In this document: piece after piece, positions 38,445 through 49,669 of the stretch
Numbering within the stretch: position 1 is the stretch's first letter
Layout of the letters: every line of letters starts with the position of its first letter
NCBI RefSeq assembly: GCF_029962835.1
Contig: NC_080573.1
Location: 92,003,501-92,067,500 of the forward strand
DNA: 64,000 nt
Source of the DNA: Magnolia sinica
Lineage: Eukaryota; Streptophyta; Magnoliopsida; Magnoliales; Magnoliaceae
Direction of reading: 5' to 3'
Notes under the pieces: model-generated
Databases searched by the model: none
Told to the model about the DNA's origin: nothing
What the model saw: only the letters and a program-made list of their open reading frames with translations
Made by a program: the position numbers and the translations under genes

Positions 38445-38705
38445 GATCGACCGATCATCGAGGCCGATTGCCGATTTCGATCGACGTGACCGATTTGTCG
38501 ATTCTGATTATCGATCAATTTCGAATATCGTGACCGATTTGTCGATTCTGATTATCGATCAATTCCGATTATCGTAACCGATTACTGATCCCGATTGTCA
38601 TGGTTGATGGCCAATTCTGATTATCGAGGCTGATTACTGATCGAGGCCAATTATTGTGGCCGATTGTCGATTTCGATTATCATGGCTGATTGCCGATTCT
38701 GATTA
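38445..38705. repeat. CGATT-rich minisatellite inside the solo LTR
   Basis: The unit cgtgaccgatttgtcgattc ... starts at 38485 and again at 38529 (period 44), with shorter decayed units (gccgattgccgatt, gattatcgaggc) on both sides. Confidence 0.8.
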
Positions 38706-40772
38706 TCGAGGCCCATTGTGATGTGTATCCAGCCCGTATTTAAGGCCCAATGTGATGTATATTGAGGCTTAGGTGATGAGGCCTATTGTGATGCATTTGG
38801 GGGCCAGGCGAAGGAGCCCATTGTGATGTATGTTAGGCCCATGAGCAGGGCCCGCCTGTTGTGTATATGTGTCCCTTGAGTAAGACCCACTGTGTTGTAT
38901 ATTAGGCCTTTGTGTGAGGCCGTGGGCCCATTATATGTTTGGCCCTATGTGGGTCATTCCTTGAGGGTAATGTTGGTTAAATGTCCACATTGTCAAGGTC
39001 GATTATCGATGCCGGTTGTTGATACCAGTTATGAGTATGTGACAGCATAGCATCATGACACCTGCCCATACGCATCATCTGCATGTTTGTTATGAGATGT
39101 GGTTGATCATTGCATATGTCATTGAGCATGTTGTTATGAGACTCCCTGATAGGCGGAGATTATCTCACATGAGCACGCGGTATGCGCAGGATTGGTGCAT
39201 AACTGGATTGTATGACTCATGCATCTCGCATTATGATTACTGTACGCCCTAGTGACATCAGGGCCGTAGCCTCCACAGGCATATCGTGGATGGTCAAATG
39301 GGACACCGAAAATATTTAGTTCTAGCATACGGGTGCCATAGATGTCCCTGGGTGAAAATTCCTAAACCTCCGTGGCTAGGAGACGCCCCAACGTCGAGAC
39401 CGAGTGGATACATGAGCGCCTGAGTGCCGAATACCAGGAGGCCTCGTCTCCCATTGTGTCGTGGTCGGTTGGGAAGGGGTGTGGCTTTATCCGCCCGAGG
39501 GTAGGGGGCAATATTAGGCTGAGTTTGATCAGCTCGTGAATGGGTCCGCTATCGACGTGCCGGATAGGTATTGACAGACTATTGGCTAGGCGGATAGTGA
39601 GGTTTCTTACGCTCACTCGGACTGTGCTGCTAGGAGAGAGACAGTGCCATTTGGAGTGTACTAAACTCCGATGATGATCCCAGAGATGAACTATATTGAT
39701 ATGTGGATTTAGTGAGCAGGAGTTGCATACTCATTCATACATTCATTCATTCACTATCCACTCGGGTTGGTGGTGCGTAATTATTTGTTACGTGTGCCTT
39801 CGCAATGGCCAGGATTTCGGTTGGGGCGCAGGACTAACCTGAGATTAGGAGTTTACCACATTAAGTCTGACTATCTAAATTTAGGTATGGGACTGGTTTG
39901 GATAGAAGTCCCTTGTGGTGGACCCCGTAGCCTGCGATACTACGTACTATCATCCCGACTTCACACTTCAGCATGGTCATTCCATTCGCATCGCATATTG
40001 CATTACATCCGTGGCTTATGGTATTTTGGATTACTGTGTTTCTGCATTTATATGGTCTAAGTACGACTGACGCTATATGTGAACTCATCAAGAATTGTAG
40101 ATTACGTTGTATCATCGGCATCTGATATTTGGCTCCTCATTTGTATAACTGACCTGTGTTATGTACATTGATATGGTTTGACTCATGGACTATTCAGTAT
40201 TTTCGCTTACTCTGTTATCGTATGATTTATGTTCTTGTCGGTATTTCTGCTTACTCAGATAATTCATGATCTTGTCAGTATTTCTATTTATTCCGATATT
40301 ATACGATTTACATATTACCAGTATTTCTGGTTTGTATGATGACGACATTGTATTGAATACTTGGCACTTACCTTGTGCACACACTTACACCACCCTCTAA
40401 GCTTTCTATAAGCTTATGGACAATAGATGCATGCAGGTGATGTTAGGGTGCAACAGTGTTGAGCTTGGAGCATGCAGTGATCTTTTGGAGCTTGATTTTC
40501 GATTTATGTATTTCCCTTTCAGCATTGTACTCAAATGATTATATTAGTGGATTTTGTGATGGTGTTCTTGTGGTTATTGTTCGTGGGTTATGCTTTTGGT
40601 TATACTCATTATGAATCAGACTGATGATTATAAATCCTCCTTGTAGTATCCCAGGATCGGAACCTGGTGAACGGGTATCGGGAGCCGAGAATGGGGTTCT
40701 ACGGAGGCTGTCGGCGCCAGATTCGGTGATCGAAAATTTTGTGAGCTCGGTTTCCGAGTTCGGGGCGTGACA

Positions 40773-41219
40773 TAAGGCTTCTTTTGACTTTTGTGGTTGC
40801 TTGGTGTAAGAAAGGCATGGGTGGTGTAAGAACTTTTTGAATTTGGGGTTGCTTGGAGATGGGTGAGAGGTGTGGTGTACTTGACATGTACTTGACATGA
40901 TGGGATGGATTGATTGATTGATTGAGGTGACATCTCGTAGAGATTCTCTCATAGTTCGTACGCGCGGTGTTTTTCTCGTACCGAATGATGGCCCACATCT
41001 CCTAGCCAGAGTATCGGATCGGCGCGCGAGACGCAACATCGGAACCGCGGCGATGACGCGGTCGCTAGGGTATAAGTCTCGGGTTGAGTTGACTTGAGTT
41101 GACGGCCTATGAATCAGGGTCGTGTACAAATGTCAGTTAAGGGTTAAAGGTTGCCGAAAGTCGACCGGAAAGACCGCTGAAGTCTACGGAACAGTACGGT
41201 CTACGATATGGGGCTTATA
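40773..41219 (-). mobile_element. Proximal part of the chromovirus 3' LTR
   Basis: On the minus strand the LTR starts TATAAGCCCCATATCG, a variant of the TGTAAGGCCCGC start, immediately after the polypurine tract. It includes the GC-rich block (accgcgtcatcgccgcgg at about 41050) and the first part of the arm rich in atcaatc and caagtacacc. It breaks off at 40773, where the plus-strand solo LTR was inserted, and resumes at 35076. Confidence 0.8.
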
Positions 41220-41233
41220 GCTCTCCTCTCCTA
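41220..41233 (-). other. Polypurine tract of the chromovirus
   Basis: The minus strand reads attaggagaggagag between the end of pol and the LTR start. This is where second-strand priming occurs in LTR retroelements, and it fixes the LTR start at 41219. Confidence 0.7.
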
Positions 41234-41351
41234 ATAAAAATTTCGTCCTCGAAATTTACACAATCATCGCAACTAGGCATAACTCATGAGGGAGAAGAAA
41301 TATAACATCACTATATAAAATCAGAGATAACATACAAAATATAACACATAA

Positions 41352-43938
41352 TCAGTCATAAAAAAGATGGGGATAATGCTCTCGAATCTCAGCCTCGCGC
41401 TCTCAAGAAGCCTCATCGACAAGATGGTGACCCCACTGAACCTTCCCCAACGGAATAATCTTGGTCCGGAGGACCTGCTCATTCCGATCAAGGATACGGA
41501 CTGGCTACTCAATGTAGGAAGCGTCCTCCCGAACCTCTAACGGCTGCCAATCTATAACAGGAACGATGTCTGACCCACACTTCCTCAACATAAAGACATG
41601 AAAAGTGTTGTGGACGCCAGACAACTGAGATGGTAAGGCAAGCTGATAGGCCGCGACACCAATGCGCCCAATGATCTCAAAAGGTCCTATGAACCTCGGG
41701 GCAAGCTTGCCCTTTGCTCCAAATCAAATTACACCCTTTATGGGCGAGACCTTGAGATATACACATGGTCCCCTATATCAAACTCTAAGGGATGACGCTG
41801 ACGATTAGTAAAACTCTTTTGTCGGCTCTGAGCTGTGCGCATCTTCTGCCTGATGATATCAATAGCCTCTAACGTCTCCTGCACAAGCTCGGGACCTAGG
41901 AGACGACGCTCTCTAATCTCGGTCCAACAACTCGTGATCTGCATGGTCTGTTATATAGTGCCTCAAAAGGAGCCATGTCGATGGTTGCCTGATAGCTGTT
42001 GTTGTATGCGAACTCAGCCAATCGCAGATGCTCATCCTAGCTACCCTCAAAATCAATCACGCAGGCTCGAAGCATATCCTCAAGGATCTGGTTGACCTTC
42101 TCAATCTGACCATCGATCTGCAGATGGTACGCGGTGCTCAGCTGCAAATCAGTCCCCATTACTCTCTAGAAGCTCCCCCAAAACTGAGACGTGAACCTCG
42201 GGTCTCGGTCAGAAACGATCGAGACTGGAACGCCATGCAGTCCCATAATATCCTCGATGAATAATCTCGCAAGCCGGTCCAAAGGCCAAGTCACACTAAT
42301 CGGAAGAAAATGTGTCAACTTCGTCAGACGATCCACAACAACCCAGATGGCGTCATGACCGCGCTGAGTCCTTGGCAAGCCCATAATGAAATCAGTCGAC
42401 ACGTACTCCCACTTCCACATCGGGACACTCAACGGCTACAATAGACCAGGGGGTCTCTGATAATCGGCCTTGACATGCTGGCATGTGTCACACTCGGCCA
42501 CAAAGCTGACGATCTGGCGCTTCATCCCCGCCCAAAAATACTGTTGTCTCATATCGCGGTATATCTTCGTCGAGCCAGGGTGGATAGAAAATCGCGATCG
42601 ATGTGCCTCGGTCATAAGATCTCTGCGTAACTCAGGAATATCCGGGACACATAATCGGCCTCTGAAGCGAAGTCCACCATCTGTACCAATCTGCCCATCT
42701 GCCTGACTATCAGATGTTGCCTCTGCTCGGTAATCCTGTAACGACTCGTCTGCCTGCTGAGCCTCGATCACCCTTACGACAAGAGGGTTGAATCGACAGG
42801 CTCGATAACTGCACAATAGAAGACTACAAGCTAAACTCAAAGTCGTACTTTGCTATATCCTTGAGCATCCTCCACTCCTAAATCATTATATGTGCCACTA
42901 GGCCTCGTGGCTGACGGCTGAGGGCATCTGCCACCACATTCACCTTACTCAGGTGGTACTGAAAATCGAAGTCATAGTCCTTCAGGAGCTCCATCCAGTG
43001 CCTTTGCCTCATGTTCAATTCAGACTGTGAGAAGAGGTACTTCAAACTCTTGTGGTCAGAAAAGAGCTCGAACCTAACCCTGTAGAGATAGTGTCTCCAC
43101 ACTTTCAGTGCGAAGACAACTGCAGCCAGCTCTAAATCATGCGTGGGGTAGTTCAGCTCATGGACCTTGAGCTGACGAGATGCGAAGGCCACTGGTCCCC
43201 GTGCTGCATCAAGACAGCAACCAAACCAATATGCAAGGCATCGATGAATATAATAAATCCATCACTCCCAGAGGGAAGAGTGAGGACAGGTGCGGACGTG
43301 AGGCGGTCCTTCAACTCCATAAATGCTCGCTCGCAGGCGTCGCTCCAAATAAACTCCACGCCCTTTCGAGTCAACCTGGTCAGCGGGGCTGCAATACGAG
43401 AGAAGCCCTCAATAAAACGCCGGTAGTAGCCCGCTAACCAAGGAAACTGTGGATCTCGAACGCGTTTGTGGGCTGGCCCCACTGAAGCACTGCCTCAACC
43501 TTCGAGGGGTCCACTGCGACGCCCTCCTTCGTCACCATGTGACCGAGGAACTTCACCTCCTCATGCCAAAACTCGCACTTCTCCAGCTTCGCATATAACT
43601 GGTGTGCGCAGAGGGTCTGCAACGTAACCTCCAGATGCTGCTCGTGCTCCTCACGAGTCCTCGAATAGATCAGAATGCCGTCGATGAAGACTACAACAAA
43701 CTGATCGAGATAAGGGCAGAAGACCTCATTCATCAACTGCATGAACACTGCAGGCGCATTGGTCAGTCCGAAGGACATGACCTGAAACTCGAAATGACCA
43801 TAACATGTCTTGAATGCTGTATTCGGAATGTCCTCCTCTCGGACCCGAATCTGATGATAACTGGAACGCAAGTCAATCTTCGAAAAGAATTGTACACCCT
43901 GCAGCTGATCAAACAAATCATCAATCTTCAGGAGCGCT
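41352..43938 (-). pseudogene. Ty3/gypsy Tekay/Del-like chromovirus pol: truncated RT, RNase H, integrase, C-terminal tail
   Basis: Minus-strand order: RT from DDLFDQLQGVQFFSKIDLRS (about 43920) to about 43434; RNase H (43480-42878) with WSDACERAFMELKDRL and [21 protein letters not shown]; integrase zinc-binding (42840-42436) with H, H, C, C intact; integrase core (42432 to about 42050) with STDFIMG, SDRDPRF and a Glu in GQIEKVNQ; then a tail containing FGAKGKLAPRFIGPFEI and EQPVRILDRNEQVLR, characteristic of Tekay/Del chromoviruses, stop at 41352. Breaks: frameshifts near 43440 and 43160, stops near 42436 and 42165 and beyond. The RT motif reads VVVFIDGILIYS, so the second catalytic Asp of FIDD is Gly. 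gag, protease and the N-terminal RT are missing; the sequence stops at a junction with repeat X. Confidence 0.92.
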
Positions 43939-44078
43939 ATCTTGCTTAAATCGCTGGTGACCAGCGATGGAGTTTTAAAGATTCTGACGATACCTTCCGG
44001 TTTCCTCTTTGACCCAATAGTCTAAAGAATGCTCTCTCCCTCTAAGAGAGAGAAATGAGCTATTTATAGGCCAGGGGT
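43934..44078 (+). repeat. Direct repeat 'X', right copy
   Basis: Same sequence as 31248-31396 (gcgctatcttgcttaaatcg ... tatttataggccaggggt). Here it continues into gatgattgaatc, whereas the left copy is interrupted at the same point by the LTR end at 31397. Confidence 0.85.
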
Positions 44079-45080
44079 GATGATTGAATCAAATGAGAGT
44101 TCGCCACGTAGCGGGTCACGTGTAGGGTTTCAGGAATCTACGCGTCAACTACCGCATCGGCCATGTCCCCAATGCGTTAATCTGCATGTTGGCCTCATTC
44201 ATCGCACATCACACGCTGTTGTATCCTTAAAAGTGCCGTAGGACTCATTCTCCTACCTACCATGTCGCCCATGCGACTTTGTTAGTACCTTTACAAGTTG
44301 TTCAGTCTGTTCTTCATTCTGGCCCTACATGTTGATCAGTGAGTCGCCCGAGCGGTCTGCACATCAGTTTCTATGGTTTATTCTCGTCTTTCGTTGCGCG
44401 TCTCCTACGTGCCACCCATGCTCGACGAGTCATGTAGGGGCCTGCACGTCGTCCAATCATTCTACATTAGTGTCACCGCTTGGCGTGTTAGCATGGCCTT
44501 AGATTTCTTATGTTCTAACAAGTGCCCCCGACACGTGACGCCATTTGGTTCACATTCTGGTGTCACGCGTCGGTCTACAGGGCATATATATAACTTTGCT
44601 TCATTCGTCATTCTGCTCTTCAATTAGTCTAAAATTGCTCTGGGTACTGCATCGCTCTCTTCTTGAGCATCGGATTCTTAGTATACGCGTCGTCACCTTA
44701 CATGGAACGACATTAATTTACCTCCCATGACGCTCTACTCTTCTTCCGCGTTGCTTCTTTCGTGCCTAGTCGGTGAGTTCTTACGTCCAATGGGTTTGTT
44801 GATTACCTTTTTCCTACGCACTAGCCACATGTTTAGTGTTGCGGTCTAGAACACCAAGACACCCATTCCATGTGATACCTTTGTCGGGTTGCTTCTACAC
44901 CCATGCCTTGGTTGTTATGCCACCCAGGGCGATCTTTTGGTCCTAGGTTCGGTGCATTAGTCGGAGAGTTAGCGCGACAGTCAAAAGTCCCATGTATCGG
45001 CCAACACGTTAACTTGCTGGGTCTTAGCCATTCCCTTCCTCTGGTATTGATGCTTCTCCTTGTTCTTCATGTAGGTTAAG
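44079..45080 (+). other. Probable LTR/leader of an unidentified plus-strand retroelement
   Basis: Non-coding and continuous with the TATA-bearing repeat X. It precedes a plus-strand gag-like reading frame starting at 45081, so by position it looks like an LTR and leader. I found no LTR ends or primer-binding site. Confidence 0.35.
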
Positions 45081-46160
45081 ATGGTGAATACTCGACGCTC
45101 CTTGAGGGAGATTTCAAATCCTCCTCCTTCAAATGCTCCATCTCTTCTCTTTAGCGGAAAATGAGCAACTCGGTGAGTTTTTCCAATAGCTACTAGACAA
45201 ACTCAAGTGCCCCGACGAATGGGTTCATATAGGTAGTTGCAAGGAAAATCTTTTCTCTGCAGCATTAAGTTTGGGGATTGATCCCATCCCCCTTGATTTG
45301 GATGCCTCTTAAATCGTGAGGCTGGCTCGAGAGCTAGAGAGGATGAAGTACGATTCTTCTGGGGTACTCACCCCTATGCTTGTTCACAAAGAACTAAGTC
45401 TGCTAGAGGTAGTAGAGCCGTCTATACTAGCTTCCCTTTTAGCTGATTGGGACTCGTTGAATGCCACAATAGTTCAGCTTTAGAAGTATCAAACTTGCCA
45501 TGACACCCTACTCCCCGAGATTGATACAGTGGTGACGGTAAGCTCAAATATTTAAGACGTAGCAGAACGCTCACAGAGGGACCTTGCTCGTCTTAGGGAC
45601 ACTTTAGATTGCGTGGAAGCCAATGCTATTTATAAGGAGGAAGATGTCGATGACGTCCAATAGCATATCAGGGATATGCTCAGTATGATCATTAAGGAAT
45701 CACGCATTAGGGTGAAAGTTAAGGTGCAACTCTCCCGATTCATTATGTGACTTGGCCTGATAGCCTGTTGTTATTCCATTTCCTGACCATTGGCTTTTAT
45801 TCTTCCCCTTCCATTCAAAGGAGCTATTGTGAAGAATACAGAGGTTGACCCCGCTATGGAGGAACAGAGGCAGGTCTGCAATCATTGCTTCTAGAGCATG
45901 AGGTACATCGTCGGTCACTCTTCAACTTTTAGAAGAACTTAAAAGATAATAAGGCCAAGCGTCAAGAGTTTTTCGCTTGCCGTGCTTCTATTAATGAAGA
46001 AATACTTCGGCTTCAAGTTGAGAAGGGAGTATTAAAGTTTGACACAACGAGCCTTGATGTTCAAATATCTTAGGATCATACATCTTCTCAACAACTGGAA
46101 GCAGAGCGCATTGCGCCTCAAGCGAAAATTGACGAACTATCTCAATTTCTTAAGTGTTGA
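45081..46160 (+). pseudogene. Degenerate coiled-coil gag-like reading frame
   Basis: It starts with ATG and MVNTRRSLREISN, a beginning common in plant retroelement gag proteins. It continues through many stops with recognisable stretches such as GSCKENLFSAALSLGIDPIP-like, LARELERMKYDSSGVLTP, KELSLLEVVEPSILASLLAD and QRDLARLRDTLDCVEANA. The later part has heptad-like Leu/Ile spacing suggestive of a coiled coil. I do not recognise the family firmly; a plant-mobile-domain-type retroelement ORF is possible. Stops and frameshifts make it non-functional. Confidence 0.45.
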
Positions 46161-46479
46161 CTGAAGCGTAGGCAACAATGTCTATGAGTCAAGCTGATGT
46201 AGCTCATCTTCTGAGCCTAGACCCTAAATTTTCTTACTTCTTTATCTTTTTACCACACTATAATTCTGTTACTGCAATTTAAGGAACAAACATAAATATT
46301 TCGTATATCTATGTGTGTGACAATGCCAATTTATTCTATTATGCTTGTGTTTATGTGATTTTGTGATATTTCATGGGTCCTGAGATTGATAGATAATTTT
46401 AACAAAACATTTTCTTTACTAAATTTACTTCCCTTTGGCTTTGTTGACTCAATTTGCACATTATTGGATTGTTGATATG

Positions 46480-46790
46480 TAGAGCCACTTCAACAGCACT
46501 TTGGACCTTGCCCCCTTTGATCTACCAGGCGATAAGATCAATTTGAGTACACCTCACCGATGATGCAAATGGTATCCCACTTAGGGTCGAACCTGTTACT
46601 CGGGGATGTTGTTGGACGTTTCATGACTAACACCAGGTCGTCTTTTTTGAATTATCGGCATCGGGCTTTCTTGTCAAAGGTAGTCGATATCCGCTTCTAG
46701 TATATCTTGAGTTGTTGTTGAGCGGCAAGCCTCTTTTCATCCAATGCATCTAGCTCAACCATTCTTACTTTCACGTTTTGGTCATCTGTG
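46480..46790 (-). pseudogene. Ty3/gypsy integrase C-terminal remnant
   Basis: The minus strand reads MVELDALDEKRLAAQQQLKI, then a stop, RISTTFDKKARCR, KKDDLVLVMKRP, NRFDPKWDTICIIGEVYSN. This is the conserved C-terminal part of gypsy integrases, where 'FNKKVRPRxFxxGDLVL' and 'KFxPKWDGPYxVxEVY' are typical. Stops interrupt it. It is not in frame with the Tekay-like pol and belongs to another gypsy lineage (Athila/Tat-like by motif). Confidence 0.7.
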
Positions 46791-46939
46791 AACGATTCAC
46801 GCAATGCGACCCTGAGTGATTCAACTGTATGCCTGAATAGTGCAAAGAGTGCATAGGTTGAAGTTGTTTTGCATGGTTGTTTGCAAACTCCTATTTTAGC
46901 GTAATCAGCTCCGCCTTCAGATCCGTGATCCTAACTAAC

Positions 46940-47547
46940 CCCTTTTGCTAGAGGTCATGGATTTTAGTCTTCACGTCCTGCAAATTGCTAGAAGGAGAGG
47001 GAGATTCGCCCATAATCACTTCTTCAGCAAAGGCTCTCTCAAACAAAGAGATGATATCATCTACGGGAGGGACCTTCACTATTGAGGACAGGAGCACCAT
47101 CTGCAGATGCAATTCTGGAATGGACAGAAGATGGGATCTTGGCACGGCGGTCTTGACCACATTGGTTTCAGTAGTCTCGGTTGGGGTCGTCTGTACAACT
47201 TCAACCATGGCAGTCTCTTTGGCTTCGACCATGGGTTCTTCGATCTCCACCTCTACTCAGCCATGACTACTTCAATGGTAGCAAACTCAGGTTGAGTTGA
47301 AGCATGGATCTCCTCGACCGTTATGGAAGTTGGTCCTGTAGGGAGAAGCATTAGCAGAAGCGGAGGATTCCCGATCAATATTTGAGGGCAAGGTGCATCA
47401 CCCGCACCTTGATTGACCAGCGCAGAAGGACTGCAGGGGATTTGAATCATATACTCTGAATTAATAGGAAGATTACTAACTTCGGGTGGACTGTGAGTAG
47501 GGAAACCTTAAGCAGTGACTGTTGCCTATAAATCAACGGTCAGTAGC
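46940..47547 (-). pseudogene. Pro/Thr/Glu-rich reading frame, left half of an interrupted gene
   Basis: Minus-strand frames here read low-complexity acidic and Thr/Pro-rich protein (MEIEEPMVEAKETAMVEVVQ; then VVKTAVPRSHLLSIPELHLQ). They end at the insertion point of the Athila-like element at 47548. The same style of sequence resumes at 56,500 on the other side. I recognise no catalytic domain. Likely part of a plant-mobile-domain-type transposon ORF. Confidence 0.4.
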
Positions 47548-49669
47548 TGTTCATAACCCCAAGTGTAGGGTCGCGATGTAGTAATAACCTCAGTAATCGA
47601 GGTCGAATCCACAGGGACTGAACCTTGTACGTATTCTGAAAGTAACTAGAACTAGAACTAGAAGAAAATGTAATCTAAACCATGAGAATGTAAGAGAATA
47701 ATGGTGAATTATTAAACAAAAACTTGTAAAATTCAAAGGTGGGAAAACTATGGTTTCCAAGGATCCACCTATAGAGATTAGGGAGAACTATGCTTGATTC
47801 ATGAACACAACTGGAATCAGAGTCCCATCCTCATCTAATTGGAAGATGTGTCATTAAAAACCAACTATGAACTTCCTTTGATCTAGTTTTCAATGAATGA
47901 TGGGTATAAGAACTAGAAGTGACTCCATCACTAAACCATGCCCCATGAGACAAAGCAAACAACAGAATGTACCAATCCACAACCAATCTGAGAGAATTAT
48001 GAATGTTAGGAAGGATTCCATCATCTAACCATACCCAGGGGATGATGGTGAACAACGGGCTTCCTAAGTTCACAACCTCAATAATGAAAAGAATATACTC
48101 AAAGCTATCGCAGATCTATTGTAATTTAAGTCACAACAAACCATTAAAAATTATGAATATTCCTTATAATCAAACCAAAATCAAAGAGAGTTCAATAAAC
48201 ATGAATCAAGTTATAGAAAGTATCCTATCGCGCTGCAAGCTTCACCTCTTAACCTTAGCTAAGAGGTTTAGCTCATCATAGACATGATGATCTAAAATCT
48301 CAGAAAAACATTAAGGAAGAAAAAACCAAAGAACAAGGAAGAAGGAAGAACTCTCTAGCCGCCGACCACGATCTCTCTCTCTCTCTCTCCTCTCTTCCAC
48401 GTCCGGTTCCTGGATGATGCTCTATATGCCCCCTCTCTCTCCTTTTATAGCATAAGGTAAGGCGGCCAGGGAGGAGTCGGTCAGCTAGGATTTGTCAGTG
48501 GTGTGCGTAACCTTACGCAATAAGAAAATGCGCAAGCACCTTGCATTTGGAGGAGATGTTGGCACCGTTTTTCATCCCAACCTCTAATTTAGCTTCATGG
48601 CTAGGGTCAGCTCTGGCCTGGGCTCCACATGAACGGTTCGGATTGGCTAACCGATCAGAGATGGTGGGCCACAACCTCTCAACAATTCCAGATTTCATGG
48701 ACGTGTATAACCTTATGCACAGGAGTTACGCCGAGCCCTGTGGGGCCCACTTAGAGTAATTTTTTTAGTGGATTAGGGCTGCTCATTGGCCTTGTAAGGT
48801 CGATTCAGGCCACGGGTAGAAGTTTGAACTAGATCAGAGTTTTGGGTGGGCCATGACGCTGACCAACGTGTGTCGGCTTCTCCTATCTTTGCAAGCTTGT
48901 TCTTGTGCATGGTTGCACAAGAACAACAAGGTTTTGGTTGGCGCCTCCTCTGGACACAATGGACAGCTCCAATCATCGAAGCAGATGATGAAGGTGGCCC
49001 ACAGAAATCGTCCATGCAGACACTGGTAGAAGAAAAATGGAAGTTTTCATTTTCAATGAGAGATTAGGTCAGCGTGCACTGATCGATCTCCTAGTTTTGG
49101 TGCACCGCGAGATTTCGTGTGCTATGTGTGCACGCACCCCAAGGTGGGGCCCATCGTGAGGTTCATGAGAAATCTACTTCGACCACCTGCTTCCTCATCC
49201 AATTTAAGGGGTTGAGACCAAAATTGAAGCATATCCAAAGATCAAGTGGGCCCTAAATCAGTGATCTATGGCTGATCTTTTCATTTGGACCACTTCCACA
49301 AAGATCCAATGGTTAAATTTTTACGTGTATGGTTACTTTATGATCCTTAGGTCGAATATAAAGTTTCAAGGCAAACAAATGGTGGGAACCCTGTGATCTT
49401 GCATTTAAGATGATTTTTAGGCCTCTTTATCTTCAATCATTTGATTTTCTTGGATCTTTGGCATGTAAATTCTTCGATCTCGGTTTTTTAGGATCTATCC
49501 CTTGCCTTAGTGATTCTTAACCATCAAATCCATGCTTTTAGCACTCTTTTCAATCCAAGCTCATAAATTCACCTTGCAACACAAACATGATTAAAATAGG
49601 GCATTAAGCATTATCATGTTTGTAAAACTAAGTAATAACTAGGGTCTAATATGCAATATTTGACCCTCA
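47548..49669 (-). repeat. 3' LTR of the Athila-like element
   Basis: Minus strand begins TGAGGGTCAAATATTGC and ends GGGGTTATGAACA. A CT tract lies near 48372-48392. About 2,122 bp, non-coding. Confidence 0.85.
48444..48450 (-). promoter_or_regulatory. LTR TATA box (TATAAAA)
   Basis: The minus strand reads gctataaaaggagagaga. The same motif occurs at the matching position in the other LTR, in the orientation of the element's genes. Confidence 0.6.

Larger units (their letters stand above)
35082..40772 (+). mobile_element. Solo LTR of 5.69 kb, same family, inserted in opposite orientation, TSD TAAGG
   Basis: It begins TGTAAGGCCCGC and ends GGGGCGTGACA, a TG...CA pair. It is flanked by TAAGG at 35077-35081 and at 40773-40777. 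No gag or pol lies between the ends, so this is a solo LTR or an extremely long LTR relic. Its first 290 bp (gaccgcgccgtcgccgcgg, gccaggagatgt) match the LTR start at 41219-40930 on the minus strand and at 62236-62510 on the plus strand. The interior holds a CT run, the gtgggccc/accgtccagc motif field, TTATA microsatellites, a CGATT minisatellite and the TGTCACGCCCC-complement tail. Confidence 0.85.

Noticed and set aside
31397..40772. A 9.4-kb giant palindrome or foldback transposon with multi-kb inverted ends
   Set aside because: The TAAGG duplication at 35077/40773 and resumption of the host LTR show it is a solo LTR inserted in reverse into a same-family LTR.
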